55,561 nucleotides of DNA from Mucilaginibacter polytrichastri (GTDB taxonomy: Bacteria; Bacteroidota; Bacteroidia; Sphingobacteriales; Sphingobacteriaceae). The stretch covers positions 3,086,740 to 3,142,300 of the forward strand of contig NZ_MPPL01000001.1 in the NCBI RefSeq assembly GCF_001911425.1. Reading direction: 5' to 3'. The position numbers and the translations under genes are program-made. A model generated the notes under the pieces. The model had not been told where the DNA came from, did not search any database, and worked only from the letters and a program-made list of their open reading frames with translations. This document shows, piece after piece, positions 26,665-36,109 of this stretch (position 1 is its first letter; each line of letters begins with the position of its first letter).

Positions 26665-27684
26665 ATGCTGATCGGTCATTTAATTAGAAAAGATTTTTCA
26701 ACTGTTAATGCTTTTCATGGTATCCATCAGTTAAAGAAAACAATAGCTGCCCATGGCGGCGCCTTAGTGGTGATGGAAGACTCAAAGGCAGTAGGTATTA
26801 TTAGTGCCCATGACCTGGCTACCATGCATCATAATCTGGTCATTGATTGTATTACCTCCAAACCCGTGTTGTCCAGGCAGCATATGATCCCCGAAGTGCT
26901 TTCGATCATGAAAGAGGTACACTCCGATCTCCTTATGGTTTATGACGGTGATGAAATGTTGGGTGTATTGCATAAAAATGATATTACAGATTATCTGTGC
27001 CAGACAATGGAACAGCAGAAAACACTGGTGCACAGCATTGCCCATGATCTAAAAAACCCCTTGGCAAGTGTATTAAGCATCGCCTATTTACTGGAGGAAA
27101 GCGGCCATTACCTGGAGGAAAAGGAGCTGATTGGCTATGCAAAGGAGGCATGCAACTATGCCAATGAAATTGTAAACGACCTTTTATTTAGTGAAGATCA
27201 ACAAAAGAATCCGTTGAGAATGGAACTCGTGGATTTAAACGGGCTATTGATAGCTGCCATTAGCTCGTTCCATATCACCGCTGCAAATAAGGTAGTGGAT
27301 TTAGTGGTTAACATCGACCCAGGCAAGGCCATGATCCTGGCGGATGCTATCAAATTAAAAAGAGCTTTCAATAATCTGCTTTCCAACGCCGTTAAGTTTA
27401 CACCACGAGGTGGTACGGTTACTATTGAAATGAAAGCGCAAGCGAACGATTATCTGATAAAGATTAGTGATACAGGGATTGGTATCCCTATAGAGTTACA
27501 ACCCGGGATTTTTGAAAAGTTCACCAGGGCACAAAGAAAGGGTACCAATGGCGAACAATCAACTGGTTTGGGGATGTACATCACCCAACAAATCATCGAA
27601 TTACACCGTGGTAATATCCGAATGGAAAGCAAACCAGGTGAAGGCACGTCTTTTTATGTAAAATTGAGAAAACATGCCGTGTAA
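26665..27684 (+). CDS. soluble CBS-domain histidine kinase
   Basis: 339 residues from ATG at 26665 (an earlier start at 26575 would overlap the previous gene by 89 bases). Residues 1-110 form a tandem CBS pair (GGALVVMEDSKAVGIISAHD and the second repeat ending MLGVLHKNDIT), a Bateman module that usually binds adenine nucleotides. The H-box is HSIAHDLKNPLAS with His127 as the phospho-site. The ATPase region has the N box NNLLSNAVKF, G1 DTGIGIP and G2 GLGMYIT. There are no membrane segments, so it senses a cytoplasmic signal. No response regulator is adjacent. The CBS pair suggests a link to energy charge or to a dinucleotide. Confidence 0.93.
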   Translation: MLIGHLIRKDFSTVNAFHGIHQLKKTIAAHGGALVVMEDSKAVGIISAHDLATMHHNLVIDCITSKPVLSRQHMIPEVLSIMKEVHSDLLMVYDGDEMLGVLHKNDITDYLCQTMEQQKTLVHSIAHDLKNPLASVLSIAYLLEESGHYLEEKELIGYAKEACNYANEIVNDLLFSEDQQKNPLRMELVDLNGLLIAAISSFHITAANKVVDLVVNIDPGKAMILADAIKLKRAFNNLLSNAVKFTPRGGTVTIEMKAQANDYLIKISDTGIGIPIELQPGIFEKFTRAQRKGTNGEQSTGLGMYITQQIIELHRGNIRMESKPGEGTSFYVKLRKHAV

Positions 27685-28077
27685 CAGCCGGGATCGATCT
27701 ATTTGACAGACAATTGCCAGCGTAGCTTTACGCTATTAATTTTTCCCCCACTGCATACATCTTATTATGCTTAAAGACCGCGACCATTTAAATATTCGAA
27801 ATTAATATTAATCAACACAAGTCATTGGTTTTATGCGCACGGAATAGCATGGTCAGCATGCTGGAATATCCCAATAGGCCGCTTATTTCAAATAAACGTC
27901 GTATCAAAAAGAAAAAGACGTGGTAAGCATAAATAACCTGCCCCTGATGTTATAATTGTTAAACCATATATTATAATTGGTTGATTATAAATTAGCATTC
28001 AAGAGATTACCTTGAGTTAGATGCTATTATCTTAAACCGCTCATTAGAGACTCCAAAGCTAAGAGGTAGGTAATAGT
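27685..28077. other. intergenic region, no gene seen
   Basis: About 390 AT-rich bases between convergent genes. Only the terminator hairpin at its right edge is recognised. Confidence 0.5.
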
Positions 28078-28101
28078 AAGCCCAGCGTGAAGGCTGGGCT
28101 T
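28078..28101 (-). terminator. hairpin after the Rhs-linked gene
   Basis: AAGCCCAGC (28078-28086) pairs perfectly with GCTGGGCTT (28093-28101) around a 6-base loop. It lies 5 bases after the stop of the minus-strand gene at 28106. The T-tract is weak, so its efficiency is uncertain. Confidence 0.5.
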
Positions 28102-28105
28102 GAAT

Positions 28106-28792
28106 TTAATTATATTTTAAAGGTATTTTAAAGGTATTTTGCCGATATGCATCAGCACCCAAACTCTTTACCGCATTCGCATTCAATATCGCATGCTCTT
28201 CTATTAAGACTAATTCAGCTGCCTTAAACCATTCCATAGGAATATCGTCAACAGGCTTCGTTGGTATATATTTGTAAATTACATCGTCTATTGAATTTAC
28301 TCTTTTAATAACTAATTGTACTCTAGTTTCTAATCTTGATACATCGTTGCTCCTAAGTATGTTATCAATTAAATGGGGTTGATTTAGAAAACGTCCTTCC
28401 GTTATCCTAATCGCCTCAATAAAGTTATTAATAGATTGCTCTATGCTGATGTCCCACCATGCGTCAATTACTCCATTCTTTGAATATTCGCTTTCTAATA
28501 GCCTTGATCGCTCTTCAATTGTTAAAAAGCGTCCAACTCTTTGGTAGGACTCCTTAGGTATATCTCCTCCGAACATTGACCAAGATGTTAGTTTAGATAG
28601 ATAAAAGGCCCTTGTAAACTTAGATTCATAGTACTTTGAAATAGTCAAGCCCAGTGTTAAGTACAAATTCTTATCTATTGACTTAATATATAAGCCCTGT
28701 GCACCAGTGATTGTATCTTTAACTTCTCTATAATTCAGAATTTCAATTTCGGCTTTAGTGGCCTTTATCAATTGATTCTTTGTGAGTTTCAT
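28106..28792 (-). CDS. unknown protein after an Rhs gene, candidate immunity protein
   Basis: 228 residues, soluble, no signal peptide, rich in Ile, Arg and Glu helices (FLTIEERSRLLESEYSKNG). No family recognised. Its ATG lies one base after the stop codon of the decayed Rhs gene upstream, which is the usual place of the immunity gene in polymorphic toxin systems. Unlike the Rhs gene it is an uninterrupted frame. AT-rich base use, like the surrounding accessory genes. It could also be an unrelated effector or a solitary protein; the immunity role is inference from position. Confidence 0.6.
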   Translation of the reverse strand: MKLTKNQLIKATKAEIEILNYREVKDTITGAQGLYIKSIDKNLYLTLGLTISKYYESKFTRAFYLSKLTSWSMFGGDIPKESYQRVGRFLTIEERSRLLESEYSKNGVIDAWWDISIEQSINNFIEAIRITEGRFLNQPHLIDNILRSNDVSRLETRVQLVIKRVNSIDDVIYKYIPTKPVDDIPMEWFKAAELVLIEEHAILNANAVKSLGADAYRQNTFKIPLKYN

Positions 28793-28793
28793 T

Positions 28794-30260
28794 TTAATTA
28801 GATTTCTTAGGGCCTATATAACTTGGTGAACCTGGCTGATATGCTGGATTCCATGGATTATATAATATGGTTTGAGGCAAAGGTTTATCAGTTCCATTAT
28901 AACCATTCTTCTTCAATATTCCTCTCTCTTTTCAGCGGACTTTTCACCCGTCGGTGAGTCTGGTTTTATTATAACAGGTGTCCCATCTGGCAACACTGCA
29001 TCCTTACGAACTTTATCTCCTGTATTTGTAAAGCGTTATATGTGAAAGCGTATTTGTTATTAGTTTGGCCATTTAAATCTTTTTGATAAAAATCTACAAG
29101 CTTCAACCGATCCATAGGAGTGTTAATGTACTCAAAAGCAAAATTCCAAACCTCGCTACCATTCGACAAGCTGTTTACCTTGATAGAATCAAGTTTTGAG
29201 AATTCATTGGGATTGTTATACGAGCTAAAAAAAGTAATTACTTGGTCATCCGTACGAATTTCTTTAAGATACTCGCTTTTTACTGCGGGGGTGGGTTCCT
29301 GAAAAATTATCCTTCCCCCTAAGCCATCCTGATAGGTTCCATAATAACCAGGTAAGTTATAACTAACGGCTTGTCCTGCCTGATAACTATAATTGATGGT
29401 TTTCCCATTTGTGGTCGTTATAGACGTTATATACCATGTCTTTGGACAGGTAGTGCCAAACTCAATTGAATTTGCAGCGCCACCAAATACATATTGAACA
29501 CCTTTAGTATCAATTAAAGTAATGCGATTTAAATAAGTCTGGTTCGGAAGAGGGGTTGGCGGAATAGCTGGCAATGACCCAAAAGCGGGTGTTCCAGGTA
29601 ATGGTGGAGTTGGAACGCTTAAGATATCACCGCTACCGATAACCACTTTGACTTTTTCATTGCACCGCACTTTGAAATTACCGTTTTCGTCCATATAAAA
29701 AGTGCCCGATAATTCACCAATAGTAAACGAAAATTCATCGGGGGCATAGTCCTTGACAACAAAGTAGCCGTAATTTTGCGTAATATTTTTCAGGCCGTAA
29801 TTTCTTAAGTCGTTGATTGCGTTCGTTAAATTGCCACTGCTAGCCCAGGCTGCGGAAGCCATAAAACCGTGGTTGTAGAAAAAGCCTCCGTGTACCTCAT
29901 TCGTAAATAATACACTGGAGTTGTACCATGAGCAATCATCGGGTTTATCATTAACAACTCTGGTTATACTTCCTCCGGCTGTTAAATTAAAACCAAGCCC
30001 AACCCAACTTCCGTTATGAAATGGTTTTACCAAATTAGGATTGTAACTTAACTGAATGGGCAACGATAAACCTCCATAGTAAAAATTGTATAGGGGTATA
30101 TTAATAGCAGGAACTCCAGTAAAGCCGCTTTGTGGATATTGGGAAAATACGCCTAATGCAGCTGCATTGGGGCTTGGTGGTTGCGGATCCTGATCGCCCG
30201 ATTGTCCGTAGATATTGTTGCAGAGAATAAGTGATAGAAAGCAAAAAAATGCAACTTCAT
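28794..30260 (-). pseudogene. Rhs-type polymorphic toxin gene, decayed (three lesions)
   Basis: Minus strand. An N-terminal signal peptide is encoded from ATG 30260, but the run of seven T (30243-30249 as A on the plus strand) is one base off, shifting CFLSLILCNNIYGQS into another frame than its start codon. The following 370 residues (FSQYPQSGFTGVPAINIPLY, VGLGFNLTAGGSITRVV and so on) are the N-terminal SpvB/Rhs shell of Bacteroidota Rhs proteins. Near 29030 the frame changes into the C-terminal part VLPDGTPVIIKPDSPTG, with the Rhs repeats and core region deleted. A further frameshift near 28930 leads to GYNGTDKPLPQTILYNPW and a stop at 28794. A full Rhs protein of this kind would exceed 1000 residues. 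Confidence 0.8.
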
Positions 30261-30309
30261 AATTTGATAGTTCAAATAGTTATTTTACGATTGTTATATC
30301 TGTTAAAAT

Positions 30310-30473
30310 ATTACCTATAGTTAATAATTTGAGATTGCGCATTGGAATAGTCTGCGATTAATAATGGCAGGATTGCAAGTAAAAGCTTTTCATATGTCTG
30401 TGCCGGTAGTCCATTGCGCATAACAAAACTGCAAGCTGCAAAGCAGTATAATAAGACCGAAGATTTTTTTCAT
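30310..30473 (-). pseudogene. two fused signal-peptide stubs of fibre-family genes
   Basis: Minus strand. ATG at 30473 begins KIFGLIILLCSLQFCYAQW, then stops after GTDI. Its first bases match the start of the broken fibre gene at 48129. The stop codon overlaps a second start at 30393 with a KLLLAILPLLIADYSNAQ-like signal peptide that is one base out of frame, then a stop. Neither encodes a mature protein. They look like leftovers of recombination at fibre-gene starts. Confidence 0.65.
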
Positions 30474-30582
30474 GATATTCTGGAAGATTTAGGTGGCTTA
30501 ACTAGATATGCAATTTTTTCTTCACGTTATTAAGTTGATTTTGTTGATCGATAAGTAATTTCTTTTGTAACTTCAGTTCATT
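30397..30582. repeat. near-identical direct repeat, copy 1 (partner 48053-48238)
   Basis: About 186 bases shared in the same orientation with 48053-48238, covering the end of one fibre gene and the signal-peptide start of the next, with few differences. Beyond 30582 the coding sequences continue but diverge. Confidence 0.75.
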
Positions 30583-31443
30583 ATCTTTCTCGATGAGATA
30601 CAATGTTAACTCTTCGATCTTCTTTAATAACTTGGCATTCATCTCACCTAGGTTTATCCCATCTTTGGCTACCTGTGCAGCTGATGGAATTTCGGGTAGG
30701 TGATGATTTTTATCGATGTAAGCCTTTACGTCTTTTAACGTAGTGAGATCATAGTCTTTATCGAAAACATAATCAGGTGTTGGTACAGAAAGATCCATTT
30801 TAATTCCAGTGGCATGTATAAGTCCACCTACCGTTAATTGTGCATCAGGTATACTGCTGTTAATACCTACATAACCATTCTCGATTGCCCGAATAGCCAA
30901 CTTTGCACCGGGAGTTCTAATATCATTACCAACATATAAACTCCATTCATCCGTCATCGGCAGGAAGCCCAACGTGCTTACGTCATTACCGGAAACCCTC
31001 AAAGGTGTCCATGATGAATTAATACCAATTGAATGAACTTTAATATGAACGGTTAGTGCCCGAGTCGTATCTCCATAAGTGTTCGTTGCCCTGATCCGAA
31101 ACCGGGGGTTGGCGAATTCTGTGTTGAAGTCGACAGTAAAATTGTACAACCCAGCTAGAATATAGGGGTTACCATTTATCTTTCCAACCTCTCTCCACAG
31201 TGCAGGGTCGGCATGTGTGATGCTTGCTAAATGCGTAGAGCCCGCTGCGATATTGCCCCGGGTGTAAGAAATTGAAATTTCATAATATCCAGATGCAACC
31301 GCATCCGGTGGATGTACACCTACAAATTCAACATAGTCACCGACATGGTAATTACGCTGGAAAGTAATACTGTCTGTATAATCTTGTGCTATCATTTGAC
31401 TTGTTGTAAATAACAGAACCAAGAAAAGGTAAAGGTTTTTCAT
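30502..31443 (-). CDS. secreted fibre-family protein A (tail-fibre-like C-terminal module)
   Basis: 313 residues with a signal peptide (LYLFLVLLFTTSQMIAQ). The first 200 residues are beta-rich and not recognised. Residues about 190-225 carry a NGYVGINSSIPDAQLTVGG repeat as in trimeric fibres. The C-terminus has the module YVFDKDYDLTTLKDVKAYI, then HHLPEIPSA and GEMNAKLLKKIEELTLYLIE, followed by a coiled coil. The same module recurs in the proteins at 38260-39084, 39099-40174 and 48157-49157. Such proteins are often annotated as tail-fibre or cell-wall anchored proteins in Bacteroidota; the coiled coil suggests trimerisation. It lies downstream of the GspF-like gene and may be a substrate of that machine. 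Confidence 0.8.
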   Translation of the reverse strand: MKNLYLFLVLLFTTSQMIAQDYTDSITFQRNYHVGDYVEFVGVHPPDAVASGYYEISISYTRGNIAAGSTHLASITHADPALWREVGKINGNPYILAGLYNFTVDFNTEFANPRFRIRATNTYGDTTRALTVHIKVHSIGINSSWTPLRVSGNDVSTLGFLPMTDEWSLYVGNDIRTPGAKLAIRAIENGYVGINSSIPDAQLTVGGLIHATGIKMDLSVPTPDYVFDKDYDLTTLKDVKAYIDKNHHLPEIPSAAQVAKDGINLGEMNAKLLKKIEELTLYLIEKDNELKLQKKLLIDQQNQLNNVKKKLHI

Positions 31444-31489
31444 TTCAATTTTTATTTTCTAATTTTCCAATTCTTTTATTTAAGACCTA

Positions 31490-31804
31490 ATCAGTTGAAA
31501 ATGTGCTTTGTGCCTAGGAATAACTTGCCGCTATTAAAGGCAGAATTGCCAATAGAAGTTTTTTCATAAAATTGTGATACGTTTAAGTTTTAAAACTTGG
31601 CTAAAATATATCAATAGAAGTTGTAATCTGTGTCAGTTATTTACACTTAACTAATGGGCAAACAATTAACTCATAGCAATGGAAATGATAGATGAAAGCT
31701 GATAGTAAATCGACTTGCAAACAGGGATAGTGTTTCCAGCTCTAACCATTAATCAATATCATTAAAGCGTTCGAAAACTTGAAAATCAACTTTTATGCAC
31801 AAAG
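31490..31804. repeat. 315-bp direct repeat, copy 1, with a fibre signal-peptide stub
   Basis: Matches 49081-49394 in the same orientation with scattered differences (about 93 percent by eye). On the minus strand ATG at 31567 starts a signal peptide KLLLAILPLIAASYS that is cut by an amber TAG and again after AQSTFSTD. The remaining two thirds is the upstream leader of that gene, AT-rich and conserved between the copies, so it probably includes a promoter. Confidence 0.85.
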
Positions 31805-32850
31805 GCTTTGATTAATTTGAAGAGGAATTTGCGATGCTTAGTAGCGTGTATAGTTTGATGCTGTGTTGAATAAACTTAAAAGTTATTTTGGCTCAAATCG
31901 AATCATTCATTACCATTACAACTCATCTGAATTTACCTATTGTTCGCCCCATAAAGCAAAAAAAGCCATTCTTACACTGAAGCATGACGTTTTTAGTGGT
32001 CCCGCCGAGAGTAATTATACAGGTATTTTATGGTCTTATTGACTTATCTTGGCTCAATTCGATTCAAAATGGGTTTCCCTTAAATTCATATATTAACCAT
32101 TTTAAACCAATTATTATAATTTAAATCAAAAATTAATAACACTTCTTTTGATCTACAGCTTTTAGCGTACGGATCTAATTTTCATAATGCAGATCTAATA
32201 AACTGACAAATTATTCTTCAGCTTTCACCATTGCTTGCCTTCATAATACCAAAGCTTGAGTAAAATCTCCTTTTCCGTAATAAACTTCCTTAAAGTCTTT
32301 TGAAATAAAAAAAGCGGTTATATCTATGCTCGAATCCAGCCAAGCCGAGATGCTCTTCCTTTCTTATTAATATCATTGTTGGTTAGCTCTATAAAGAACA
32401 ATTGATTTCCGTTGCCGACATACTTTCTTGTCGTTAAGTTTGAATAAAGGAATTATTTTATAGCCTCGAACATTCTCTCGAAAATCAAATTCTCCTTTTA
32501 TTCGGTTTAGCATAAATATGGACATTCCAGAGCCATTGATCACCCTGTTACGGAATAGCAAACAGTTGATTACGTAAGGGTGACCATTTTAATTTATTAA
32601 TTTTCAATTGTGATCGTTCCTATTAGCCTACACCACTCAATGCTCCAAAGCGTATGGAATCGCCTGGTCAAGCCTCGCGGAATATCCAGTCCTGATGCCA
32701 ATAATACCATTAGGCAGGCGGAATAAATTTTGTGCGTGAGAATAGCTGATAGCTAATAAATGGAAAATTGCCAATAGCAGTTTTTTATGAAATTGTGATA
32801 CGGTTAACCATTTATATCTAATTTTAGTAATAAATCTAACTCTTCACAAA
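31805..32850. other. long non-coding stretch with decayed sequence
   Basis: About 1 kb of AT-rich sequence between the GspF-like gene and fibre repeat copy 1. It contains the signal-peptide stub at 32637-32788 described separately. A 62-codon minus frame at 32373-32561 has no recognisable family. Nothing else is supported. Confidence 0.5.
32637..32788 (-). pseudogene. fibre-family signal-peptide stub with lost start codon
   Basis: Minus strand. The frame reads KLLLAIFHLLAISYSHAQN then LFRLPNGIIGIRTGYSARLD and stops at 32637. The start reads ATAAAAAAC where the sister copies read ATGAAAAAAC, so the G of the start codon is missing. It is a 5' remnant of another fibre gene, just downstream of the GspF-like gene. 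Confidence 0.6.
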
Positions 32851-34002
32851 TTATTGAAAACTATTACTCATCTGAAAAAGTGGTAGATACATAGAAATTA
32901 AGATAATCCCAACGATAAAGCCCAGAAAAATAATGATCAGCGGTTCCATAGCACTGCTGAGCGTACTGGTTTTATATTCAACCTCTTCTATATATTGTTC
33001 TGATATCTTAGCGAAGAAATAATCAAGCTGGTTCGTCTCCTCCCCAACTTTTACCAGTTGGATCATTTTAGCTGGGAAGATTCCGAATTGCTGCATGCTT
33101 TGATAAAGTGTTTTTCCCTTCATGATATCGTCTTCGATAATAAGTAATGCGGATTCAATGGGATAATAATTAATCATTTGACGAATTAATGCGATCGCCT
33201 TTAGCAAAGGCAATCGCGCGTTGATCAATAGTCGCATAGAATTACAGAAGCGTGCCAGGTAGATCTTTTGCACCAGATTACCTACTACCGGTATTTTCAA
33301 AACCATTTTGGATAATACCCTTTTAAATTTCAAGCTGTTACGAAAGGTAAATAAAGCAATCGCGATCAGTACGGTTAATATGAATCCTTTGTAAAAGTTA
33401 TCTTCCAATGCTTTGGAGATATTGATAATTTTCTCGGTAATCCAGGGTAAATGCCCTCCGAATCGCCTGAACACGTCACCAAACATGGGCACAATAAATT
33501 TCAGCATAAAAAATACAGCACCAAGCGAGGATGCCATAACGATACATGGATAAGTTAAGGCCGAAACAATCTTTCTTCGTTGTTTGATCTTGTTTTGGTA
33601 ATACCTGGCCAGATCGGTTAATACCTCGATAATTTTTCCCGTTTCTTCCCCAATTTGCAAGCTAAAGACCTCGTAAAGCGAAAACTGTCCGCTCTCTTTC
33701 AACGCCAAAGACAGGGTTGATCCATTTAGCACACTTTGCTGTATGGCAACAAAGAGCTTTTTGTCTTTTTCCTTTTTTTGATCAGCAGTGACGAGGTCCA
33801 GACTACTTTTCAGGTTAATTCCAGCTTGCAGCAATGAGCCTAATTCCAGGTACAGATATTCTTTCCGCTTATCGCTTAACTCCTTACTACCAAAACTGAT
33901 ATCGCGGTTAAGCAAATCCAGTATACTGGGTTCGGAACCCAACCTTACCGCGTTATTTGTTACTTTTTTAACTTCGTATCTGCGTAAGTCAATTGACGGC
34001 AT
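32851..34002 (-). CDS. gspF: GspF/PilC-like inner-membrane platform protein
   Basis: 383 residues, usual length for GspF. Two repeated cytoplasmic domains each precede membrane segments: the first helix block IVSALTYPCIVMASSLGAVF near residue 145, a second near 200-218, and the last LIIIFLGFIVGIILISMYLP near 358. GEETGKIIEVLTDLARYY and VGEETNQLDYFFAKISE are the paired signature motifs of the family. It anchors the ATPase to the pseudopilus. It is the last gene of the machine operon on the minus strand and overlaps the preceding pseudopilin gene by 14 bases. Confidence 0.92.
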   Translation of the reverse strand: MPSIDLRRYEVKKVTNNAVRLGSEPSILDLLNRDISFGSKELSDKRKEYLYLELGSLLQAGINLKSSLDLVTADQKKEKDKKLFVAIQQSVLNGSTLSLALKESGQFSLYEVFSLQIGEETGKIIEVLTDLARYYQNKIKQRRKIVSALTYPCIVMASSLGAVFFMLKFIVPMFGDVFRRFGGHLPWITEKIINISKALEDNFYKGFILTVLIAIALFTFRNSLKFKRVLSKMVLKIPVVGNLVQKIYLARFCNSMRLLINARLPLLKAIALIRQMINYYPIESALLIIEDDIMKGKTLYQSMQQFGIFPAKMIQLVKVGEETNQLDYFFAKISEQYIEEVEYKTSTLSSAMEPLIIIFLGFIVGIILISMYLPLFQMSNSFQ

Positions 34003-34504
34003 GTGCGTTTGCTTTAATTAAGTTTTGTGAACTATAAACTTTATGATAATGATAAGTGATTGTATCAGCTTTCAATAAAAGATTTATTGACAATTCATCT
34101 ATTTGTTGGGCAGTGTCTGTGCTTGGCTCATCAATAGTAACCGGATTACTTTCAAAGTCTGTCCATACTCCAGCTGTTTTCAATTTAAAGGTGTCCGTGC
34201 TGAGCCCAGTTCTCACAATAAAATCCGGTTCGATCTGATATTTTATTATGGCTATTGAATCCTGAAATGTAATTAAGTGATGATCTAATGCTATGGCCTC
34301 ACTTCTTTCAAAATCTTTCCTCAATAATTCATCAACCCTAATCAGCATCCCCATGGCCTCATTCTTATTGGTGAAATTCAAGTAGGACTGGCTCATGATG
34401 CTGTAAGCTGTATATGTGATCCCGATTACAATAGCCGAGAGTAGCATCACCACAGTAAGCTCCAGTATTGTAAATGCAGCCAGGCGTTGCTTATTTAGTT
34501 TCAT
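33989..34504 (-). CDS. minor pseudopilin (type IV pilin-like)
   Basis: 171 residues. The prepilin motif is AFTILELTVVMLLSAIVIG: cleavage after Ala10, Phe at +1 and Glu15 at +5, followed by the hydrophobic helix that packs in the pseudopilus. The C-terminal domain is beta-rich and not recognised, as usual for GspH/I/J-type minor pseudopilins. It overlaps both neighbours by 14 bases. Note Ala rather than Gly at -1. Confidence 0.85.
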   Translation of the reverse strand: MKLNKQRLAAFTILELTVVMLLSAIVIGITYTAYSIMSQSYLNFTNKNEAMGMLIRVDELLRKDFERSEAIALDHHLITFQDSIAIIKYQIEPDFIVRTGLSTDTFKLKTAGVWTDFESNPVTIDEPSTDTAQQIDELSINLLLKADTITYHYHKVYSSQNLIKANAHAVN

Positions 34505-34862
34505 GAATGATCATACTTTTGAGTTCTGTAATCCGCGTATTATTTTGATCATAGAGCGTAAAATCCGCTTCCAGTAATGATCCACCTAAATTGGATGATT
34601 TGAAGATTTTCTCCATCCGCCATTCATTAATGTGTAAAATTTCATCACTTACGTTGCCAGTTTGATTTGTTTTTATCAACTCCTGTTGCAAAATGGCATT
34701 GGCCTTAACTTGCTTTACAGACAAGGATAACCGCAAAACATTAGACAGGATCATCAATGCAATACCAATCACAAATACGATAATGACCATAGCGATCACA
34801 ACCTCCAGTATAGATGATGCCTGCATGCGGTTTCGTGTCCGGTATTGTTTTATTTGAGCCAT
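34491..34862 (-). CDS. minor pseudopilin (GspI-like size)
   Basis: 123 residues. Prepilin motif ASSILEVVIAMVIIVFVIG with cleavage after Ala15, Ser +1 and Glu20 at +5. The short soluble domain and length fit GspI-type minor pseudopilins. It overlaps the genes on both sides (13 and 14 bases), which implies coupled translation of the minor tip complex. Confidence 0.83.
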   Translation of the reverse strand: MAQIKQYRTRNRMQASSILEVVIAMVIIVFVIGIALMILSNVLRLSLSVKQVKANAILQQELIKTNQTGNVSDEILHINEWRMEKIFKSSNLGGSLLEADFTLYDQNNTRITELKSMIIHETK

Positions 34863-36100
34863 TGCAATACTTTACGTTTAGCTGAAGCAGCGGGCAAAAG
34901 GTCGCTGGTTAAATAGTAACGGGAGAGCCGATCGCTGTTAATCAGTATATTGATCAGGTAGTTCTCATACATGGTATTGCTGCTTTGATATATAAACCGA
35001 TTGGTAAAGACACTTCCATTAACGACAATTTGCTTTTTGTAACTTAAAATACCCTGAGAATAAATTTGCCCGATAATGGTTGTATGATCGCCCAGGCTTA
35101 TCAGTGGTTTTACCTCAGATTGGGATTTTTGATAACTGAACACGGCACCGTTAATAATAGTACCCGCATCTATAATAATCTTCGGAGCGGCTTTCAGGGT
35201 AGTGGATTCGAACTGGAGCACTCCAATGGCGGATGGATATTCAAATTGACAATTCTTTTCAATATGGATAGAATCTGTCGCAAATAATTGGCACGTTCCT
35301 TTAAAACCTGATTGAACATTGATGAATCTGGCGCAAATGACCAAGTTATTTAATTGTGCTGTATTCGCTATAGTGACTATAGTATCTGACCGGATCAGGA
35401 TATATCCCTCTAATTTTTGCCGTATGAGTAATGTTTTTTTACCAAGGCTAATGACCTTGATATCAGCCATAAATGACTTATTCAAAGAATCATCATTTAA
35501 AGTACTATCCCGGCCAGCCTTCCAATTAAAAAGACTTTTAATGTTACCAATTCGGGTTTCATCTAAAACTGGCAATGCTTTTTCACTGTTTTTTTTTATA
35601 CCCTGAACCAATTTCTTATTGCCGGTATAGGCCATGTTATCTACATAAGCTTCTTTAACTCCGGCTTTAGGTAAAAAAGCGTTGCCTTTGATTTCTGTTT
35701 TTCCGCTAACGGATAAGGGTCTGTCCTCATCGATCAGGTATAATGCAGCCCATTTAACGGAATCCACTTTGGAGGCAATTGAAAATATTTCCGTTAGTGT
35801 GTCGGCGTGGATGAAAGAACGGGCTACTCCTACATCATACATACCCCAGCAAATATTTTTAAGTAAAACTGAATCCTGTTCGCCACCAAATAAACTCATC
35901 TTTTTGGTTGAATAAGCATGGTCGCTTCCTGCAAGTAGGATGTTTACACCGGAATTCACATTATTCTTGAGCAAATCATACCTGAATTTTCGTTGATATT
36001 GCGCTCTGTAAAAATAGGCAGCTACGATTAAAGAAGAGCATAGCAAGGCGATAACTAGCGCAATTACAATTACAATATATAAGGCCGATGATTTAATCAC
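34850..36100 (-). CDS. GspK/PilX-like minor component with large extracytoplasmic domain
   Basis: 416 residues. A single N-terminal hydrophobic helix (LYIVIVIALVIALLCSSLIV, residues 7-26) precedes a large domain rich in beta strands; the second half (about 220-370) looks like a right-handed beta helix or bactofilin-like stack of short strands (GTIINGAVFSYQ, GDHTTIIGQIYSQGIL). It lacks Glu +5, as GspK proteins do. Its position directly before two minor pseudopilins matches the K-I/J order of secretion operons. The beta-stack domain is not typical of GspK, so the role is inferred from place and topology. Confidence 0.65.
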   Translation of the reverse strand: MIKSSALYIVIVIALVIALLCSSLIVAAYFYRAQYQRKFRYDLLKNNVNSGVNILLAGSDHAYSTKKMSLFGGEQDSVLLKNICWGMYDVGVARSFIHADTLTEIFSIASKVDSVKWAALYLIDEDRPLSVSGKTEIKGNAFLPKAGVKEAYVDNMAYTGNKKLVQGIKKNSEKALPVLDETRIGNIKSLFNWKAGRDSTLNDDSLNKSFMADIKVISLGKKTLLIRQKLEGYILIRSDTIVTIANTAQLNNLVICARFINVQSGFKGTCQLFATDSIHIEKNCQFEYPSAIGVLQFESTTLKAAPKIIIDAGTIINGAVFSYQKSQSEVKPLISLGDHTTIIGQIYSQGILSYKKQIVVNGSVFTNRFIYQSSNTMYENYLINILINSDRLSRYYLTSDLLPAASAKRKVLQWLK

Positions 36101-36109
36101 GATGATGGC

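Noticed and set aside
27838..27960. 43-codon minus frame ending GLLGYSSMLTMLFRAHKTND
   Set aside because: It looks faintly protein-like but has no start codon in context and no family I can name; chance is likely.
31990..32020. Possible tRNA 3' end (GGCGGGACCAC on the minus strand) as an old integration scar
   Set aside because: No T-loop or other tRNA part adjoins it, so the short match is not enough.
32373..32561. 62-codon minus-strand ORF between the GspF-like gene and fibre repeat
   Set aside because: No family resemblance, AT-rich, and surrounded by decayed sequence; could be chance.
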